From positions 1 to 26,807 of the IMG/VR virus record IMGVR_UViG_3300032285_001947: a stretch of 26,807 bases of DNA; one strand, 5' to 3'. A model generated the notes under the pieces. It did no database searches and was not told the DNA's origin. It worked only from the letters and a program-made list of their open reading frames with translations. Below are positions 24,072-26,807 of this stretch, piece by piece. The DNA comes from a virus. The position numbers were made by a program, and so were the translations under genes. Positions within the stretch are counted from its first letter, which is position 1. Every line of letters starts with the position of its first letter.

Positions 24072-24329
24072 CTATTTGTCATTCTTTGCTCGTTCAAGCA
24101 TTTTTAACATCTCTGCTTCAGATGGGCGGGAAGCTGAACTTGTCTCCCCGTTTGCTCGCTCATTTTGATATCTATTCCAACGAGAACTAACATCAAGAAC
24201 ATACAAATCTAAAGTTGTAGCATTATTCAATGCATAACTTGGAAGGCAATTATACCTATGGGCAAGGTTATCTAGCGTAATTGCCAACATAACCTCTTTA
24301 TCATCCCAATTTAACTCCCCGCCAATTAC
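24072..24329 (-). CDS. Tail assembly chaperone, frameshift (T) extension
   Basis: This frame is entered by a -1 slip on GGGAAAG at 24335-24329: after GGG AAA the next codons are GTA ATT GGC GGG GAG, giving VIGGELNWDDKEV and then MLAITLDNLAHRYNCLPSYA to the end, 85 residues added to the 100-residue chaperone. An internal ATG at 24290 exists, but the reading frame is open and protein-like right back to the slip site, so the fusion is favoured. The fusion (gpGT counterpart) recruits tube protein to the tape measure in lambda-like tails. Its sequence LPSYALNNATTLDLYVLDVS is typical of chaperone T-parts. Confidence 0.82.
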   Translation of the reverse strand, partial: VIGGELNWDDKEVMLAITLDNLAHRYNCLPSYALNNATTLDLYVLDVSSRWNRYQNERANGETSSASRPSEAEMLKMLERAKNDK

Positions 24330-24628
24330 TTTCCCAGGCGACCAACAATCAATGTTACAGCTTTCATCATAACAGGAGCTGGAAGACTTAATTCATCACT
24401 GATAATTTCTTTACCATTTTCATCAAGTATTAATCTTCGAACAACATTAATCATTTCGCTATTATCTTCGCCTTGAGTAGCGGCTAATTTCATAAATGTA
24501 TGTAATGGTTGGCGATCCCAAGTCCAAAATTCAATAGGTTCTCCATTACCATATTCAGCTACCATAGCCTCATCGGTAATTTCTAATTTAATCAGTTGGG
24601 GTTTTGCCGCAAGTTGTGATAATTTCAT
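24326..24628 (-). CDS. Tail assembly chaperone (G-like)
   Basis: 100 residues: MKLSQLAAKPQLIKLEITDE, then EYGNGEPIEFWTWDRQPLHT and VVRRLILDENGKEIISDE, ending VGRLGK at TAA. Sequence and position, between the tube protein and the tape measure, fit the G part of the G/GT pair. It has an AGGAG eight bases upstream and a 4-base ATGA overlap with the small helical gene. Its last two sense codons are part of the slippery heptamer, so a minority of ribosomes are expected to read on. Confidence 0.85.
   Translation of the reverse strand: MKLSQLAAKPQLIKLEITDEAMVAEYGNGEPIEFWTWDRQPLHTFMKLAATQGEDNSEMINVVRRLILDENGKEIISDELSLPAPVMMKAVTLIVGRLGK
24329..24335 (-). promoter_or_regulatory. Programmed -1 frameshift site GGGAAAG
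   Basis: Zero frame is CTG GGA AAG TAA, so the heptamer is G GGA AAG, the same as in lambda gene G, with the zero-frame stop immediately after it. The -1 frame is open for 85 codons with a coherent protein. No obvious strong hairpin follows, similar to lambda, where none is required. Confidence 0.85.
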
Positions 24629-24804
24629 CTTTTAATCTCCTGTCTATTAATCAGTTCATTTGCTAATACCAGTAGGAATGATATCCTACCATTAACTTTT
24701 TCTAAATCTTTTTTAGCACAACGCAGTTCATTGGCCGCTTTGGCTATTTCTGGAATTAAGGTATCCAGAAGGTCCTTTTCTGTTTTTGTATCTAAAACAT
24801 CCAT
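24625..24804 (-). CDS. Small helical tail-region protein, 59 residues
   Basis: MDVLDTKTEKDLLDTLIPEI, then AKAANELRCAKKDLEKVNGR and ISFLLVLANELINRQEIKR, almost all helix with coiled-coil character. I choose the ATG at 24804 because GAGGAG lies seven bases before it; an ATG at 24819 overlaps that ribosome site and would add only MRRRF. Position between the tube protein and the chaperone suggests a tail-assembly helper; not recognised. First gene after the terminator, probably with its own promoter. Confidence 0.7.
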   Translation of the reverse strand: MDVLDTKTEKDLLDTLIPEIAKAANELRCAKKDLEKVNGRISFLLVLANELINRQEIKR

Positions 24805-24822
24805 AAATCTTCTCCTCATTCA

Positions 24823-24833
24823 TATTTATTATA
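24823..24833 (-). promoter_or_regulatory. Promoter-like TATAATAAATA
   Basis: On the minus strand TATAAT runs into a TAAATA box, just after the terminator hairpin and just before the GAGGAG ribosome site of the 24804 gene. It fits restart of transcription for the tail genes; no clear -35 element is seen. Confidence 0.4.
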
Positions 24834-24838
24834 GAAAC

Positions 24839-24867
24839 AAAATAAGGGCTATAAAAGCCCTTATTTT
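24839..24867 (-). terminator. Intrinsic terminator after the major tail protein
   Basis: Twelve perfect pairs (AAAATAAGGGCT with AGCCCTTATTTT) around a 5-base loop, with T-rich sequence at the 3' side on both strands. It lies 18 bases after the stop of the tube gene and should limit read-through so that the tube protein is made in excess over chaperone and tape measure. Confidence 0.85.
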
Positions 24868-24884
24868 ATTCTGTCAATTACAGA

Positions 24885-25394
24885 TTAAGTTACTGTACCA
24901 CCAGTTTGTGTCACAGTATATTCGCCTACAACAGCAATATTGACTGGAGTAACCCAGACTGGTGCTGAAGCAGAGATAGTTGGTGACAAACCGGTAATGT
25001 AACCTTGACCCAAGATCAAATAGTCATTAGTTGTACTGGTCAAATCTTGCACTTTGATTTGGAATGCAATTTTAACCTTGTTACGGCTAAGGCCCATAAT
25101 ACCTTGAGCGGCCACTGTGTCCGATTGAGTCGAACCTACAGTTGTACCAAAGAAGGTTGCTGGATCTACAACTAAGTTCATTGTAACTTCGTTAGTTGCA
25201 GTGGTTGGCACTTGGAGTTTGGCTGAAGAATCTAATTGTGCCCATACATGGACATCGTTAGCATTCTTAATAGTCATATCCATAAGTGCTGGGATGCTTA
25301 AAGGTGATCCCCCTAGTGTTGTAGTGCCTGTTGATACATCGATTTTCAATGTAATCTGCGAAGCACTACCAGGACCTGGATTAATATAACTCAT
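24885..25394 (-). CDS. Major tail (tube) protein
   Basis: 169 residues, beta-rich. MSYINPGPGSASQITLKIDV at the start, then PALMDMTIKNANDVHVWAQL, TATNEVTMNLVVDPATFFGT, KVKIAFQIKVQDLTSTTNDY and APVWVTPVNIAVVGEYTVTQ at the end. Its size, position between the tail terminator and the chaperones, and a following strong terminator are typical of tube proteins, made in high copy. AAGGA lies a few bases before the ATG. The fold is assumed; no motif is decisive. Confidence 0.72.
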   Translation of the reverse strand: MSYINPGPGSASQITLKIDVSTGTTTLGGSPLSIPALMDMTIKNANDVHVWAQLDSSAKLQVPTTATNEVTMNLVVDPATFFGTTVGSTQSDTVAAQGIMGLSRNKVKIAFQIKVQDLTSTTNDYLILGQGYITGLSPTISASAPVWVTPVNIAVVGEYTVTQTGGTVT

Positions 25395-25403
25395 GTTTTT
25401 TCC

Positions 25404-25814
25404 TTATAGTGGTATTAATTTTACGAAATGAAACTCAAACTCTGTTACTAATGCATCTTCCATAAAATGAGTTCGGACATCACACAATCGTTGTATAACC
25501 GCTTGGTTATTCAATTCAGATGTTAGTCTTGCGTCTTTTATAATTTGTACAATAGTTTCATAATTTGGAATCGGCTGTTTTGCATCAGTAATTAAGAACG
25601 CACGGATATTAGTATGTTCATTAGTTGCACCAGAACCATCCAATGCATTTATAGCAGTTTCTTGGTTAACTTGGTCAATATCAACATAGATATGTTTTTT
25701 ATTCTTAAAATAAATGGGATTACCATCGATTGAATACGGAAGGTGTTCCGCGACAATAGCAGGAGTTAAACTCCTTTTATTGAGATTCAAATAATTTATG
25801 ATAGCGTTTCTCAT
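25404..25814 (-). CDS. Probable tail terminator / head-tail joining protein
   Basis: 136 residues with alpha/beta make-up: MRNAIINYLNLNKRSLTPAI, YFKNKKHIYVDIDQVNQE, NIRAFLITDAKQ, and a C-terminal beta strand (LVTEFEFHFVKLIPL). Position between connector and tube gene and overall pattern fit the tail terminator (U-like), which caps the tail tube. ATGA overlap with the connector gene. Assignment from order; medium certainty. Confidence 0.6.
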   Translation of the reverse strand: MRNAIINYLNLNKRSLTPAIVAEHLPYSIDGNPIYFKNKKHIYVDIDQVNQETAINALDGSGATNEHTNIRAFLITDAKQPIPNYETIVQIIKDARLTSELNNQAVIQRLCDVRTHFMEDALVTEFEFHFVKLIPL

Positions 25815-26323
25815 CTTACTCTATGAAGTCTAAAATTACCTGGACGCTTTTCTGTTTTGGCTATGTTTCCATCCGCATTGACATCATACCAGTCACCATT
25901 GTTGATCAGTTCAGTGAACAACAATTGAAACTTGGCTTGATAAAATCCAATCTTGGCCCTTTCGGCATTATCTTCTTTGCTGAAATCTGCCACTTTTGGT
26001 AGTAGATAATAGTAAAGTGAATAGAACACGCAGAGGTCTGTAAAGTCCTGCTGTCTAGCGATAATGTTTTTGGGAATAATATCGGGCACATCATCTGCGT
26101 TAACAAATGATGGACTCAGAGTGGTAGCAAGATATAAGTCTCTCCACCAGTCTGAGTATTTGATTTGAGTCAATATGCGTTGGGTAGCCTTGGTTAAAGC
26201 ATCCTCTACTATGTCATCCGTGAGGCCTTCGTTGTTTTCAAACACTCGCTGGTCAGCATCAAGAACATCTTGATACTCAGCAAAGCTGAGAACATTACTG
26301 GAATTGTCAGTTATGAAGGCCAT
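25811..26323 (-). CDS. Head-tail connector (adaptor) protein
   Basis: 170 residues, mainly helical: SFAEYQDVLDADQRVFENNE, DIVEDALTKATQRILTQIKY, then aromatic YSLYYYLLPKVADFSKED, ending in a positive tail (RPGNFRLHRVR). This resembles gp6/gp15-type connector helices that stack under the portal. It directly follows the capsid gene, the usual place. Start supported by AGGGAA upstream. Confidence 0.65.
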   Translation of the reverse strand: MAFITDNSSNVLSFAEYQDVLDADQRVFENNEGLTDDIVEDALTKATQRILTQIKYSDWWRDLYLATTLSPSFVNADDVPDIIPKNIIARQQDFTDLCVFYSLYYYLLPKVADFSKEDNAERAKIGFYQAKFQLLFTELINNGDWYDVNADGNIAKTEKRPGNFRLHRVR

Positions 26324-26335
26324 CCCAGTTCCCTA

Positions 26336-26807
26336 TTAGTTGGTTACACGAATGTCAGCAGTGATAACAACACCGTGCTTGGCGTTCAATGTTGTAGCAC
26401 CTGCTACAGCCTTCAATACAACATCAGTTGCACGAGCCGCTGGCAAGTACAATGTGTTCATATCGATTGAACCACGCATAGCGTGACCAAATGCTGTTTT
26501 AGCAAACACAGCATTGGTAGCGTCATTACCGCTTACTGGAACCAACGCACTTTCGTAAATCTCAACACCAGCTAGTGTACCGATATAGAAACCACGCAAT
26601 ACATCGTTACCAATGTCGCTTGGATTAATATAAGCAGTAGCAGTTGAATATGGAAGAGTTGCTGTTAGAGTTTTCTTTAGGTTGAAAGCTGAACCTGGGT
26701 GAATCACAGCGTAGAATGGACCTGTCAAGCGTTGTGCTCTCAATGTAGCGGCAGCTTTTAGGATGTCTTGTGCTGTTAATTCGTAACCGCTTGATCCCAA
26801 ATCAGAA
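26336..26807 (-). CDS. Major capsid protein, C-terminal part
   Basis: The frame is open through the window edge; a start placed at 26800 would be a TTG inside the gene (...SDLGSSGYELTAQDILK). Visible part is about 157 residues: LRAQRLTGPFYAVIHPGSAF, PSDIGNDVLRGFYIGTLAGV, EIYESALVPVSG, then FGHAMRGSIDMNTLYLPAAR and a C-terminal KHGVVITADIRVTN. The HPGSAFNL/G.aGV.I..S pattern is that of the P-domain end of HK97-fold capsid proteins (N4-like group as I remember). The N-terminus and any protease or scaffold lie outside. Confidence 0.8.
   Translation of the reverse strand, partial: SDLGSSGYELTAQDILKAAATLRAQRLTGPFYAVIHPGSAFNLKKTLTATLPYSTATAYINPSDIGNDVLRGFYIGTLAGVEIYESALVPVSGNDATNAVFAKTAFGHAMRGSIDMNTLYLPAARATDVVLKAVAGATTLNAKHGVVITADIRVTN

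Overview
This window is most of the structural and packaging half of a tailed double-stranded DNA phage. Almost every gene lies on the minus strand, so the transcription order runs from the right edge to the left. A lambda-style tail module makes a long, non-contractile-tailed virus (siphovirus-like) the best reading: tail tube protein, two chaperone frames joined by a slippery heptamer, a 783-residue tape measure and a J-like tip protein, with no sheath or contractile baseplate genes seen. The sequence is AT-rich. An aquatic bacterial host is my inference from the style of the repeat-rich fibre proteins; nothing in the window names the host.

Region 1 (26807 to 23728): C-terminal part of the major capsid protein, head-tail connector, probable tail terminator, major tail protein, an intrinsic terminator, then a small helical protein, the tail assembly chaperone pair with a GGGAAAG frameshift site, and a gp10-like protein. 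Region 2 (23726 to 14816): tape measure, two tail-tip proteins, the 1001-residue tip protein, a 58-residue protein, a 655-residue multi-domain fibre/adhesin and a 60-residue cysteine-rich protein. Region 3 (about 14200 to 14817): a plus-strand island with one zinc-ribbon-like gene, a cloverleaf-shaped RNA candidate and a strong terminator, flanked on its left by a minus-strand terminator. Region 4 (14135 to 6147): accessory virion and fibre genes, including a 365-residue repeat fibre, a 550-residue glycine-rich protein and a 1450-residue repeat protein with an inserted propeller-like segment.

Region 5 (6146 to 5440): about 700 bases with no convincing gene but unusually many inverted repeats, a promoter-like 16-base motif found again at 4866, and an interrupted micro-ORF. 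Region 6 (5439 to 3364): small genes (CxxC protein, helical proteins, possible HNH-like protein) that lead into the terminase small subunit. Region 7 (3364 to 1): a coiled-coil membrane protein, the large terminase, the portal, and a Dps/ferritin-like gene cut by the window edge.

Many neighbouring genes share a TAATG or ATGA stop-start overlap, suggesting extensive translational coupling. The most notable items are the Dps-like gene joined to the portal gene, the lambda-like frameshift site, the plus-strand bistable cloverleaf RNA candidate, the structured gap at 5440-6146, and the mosaic adhesins.
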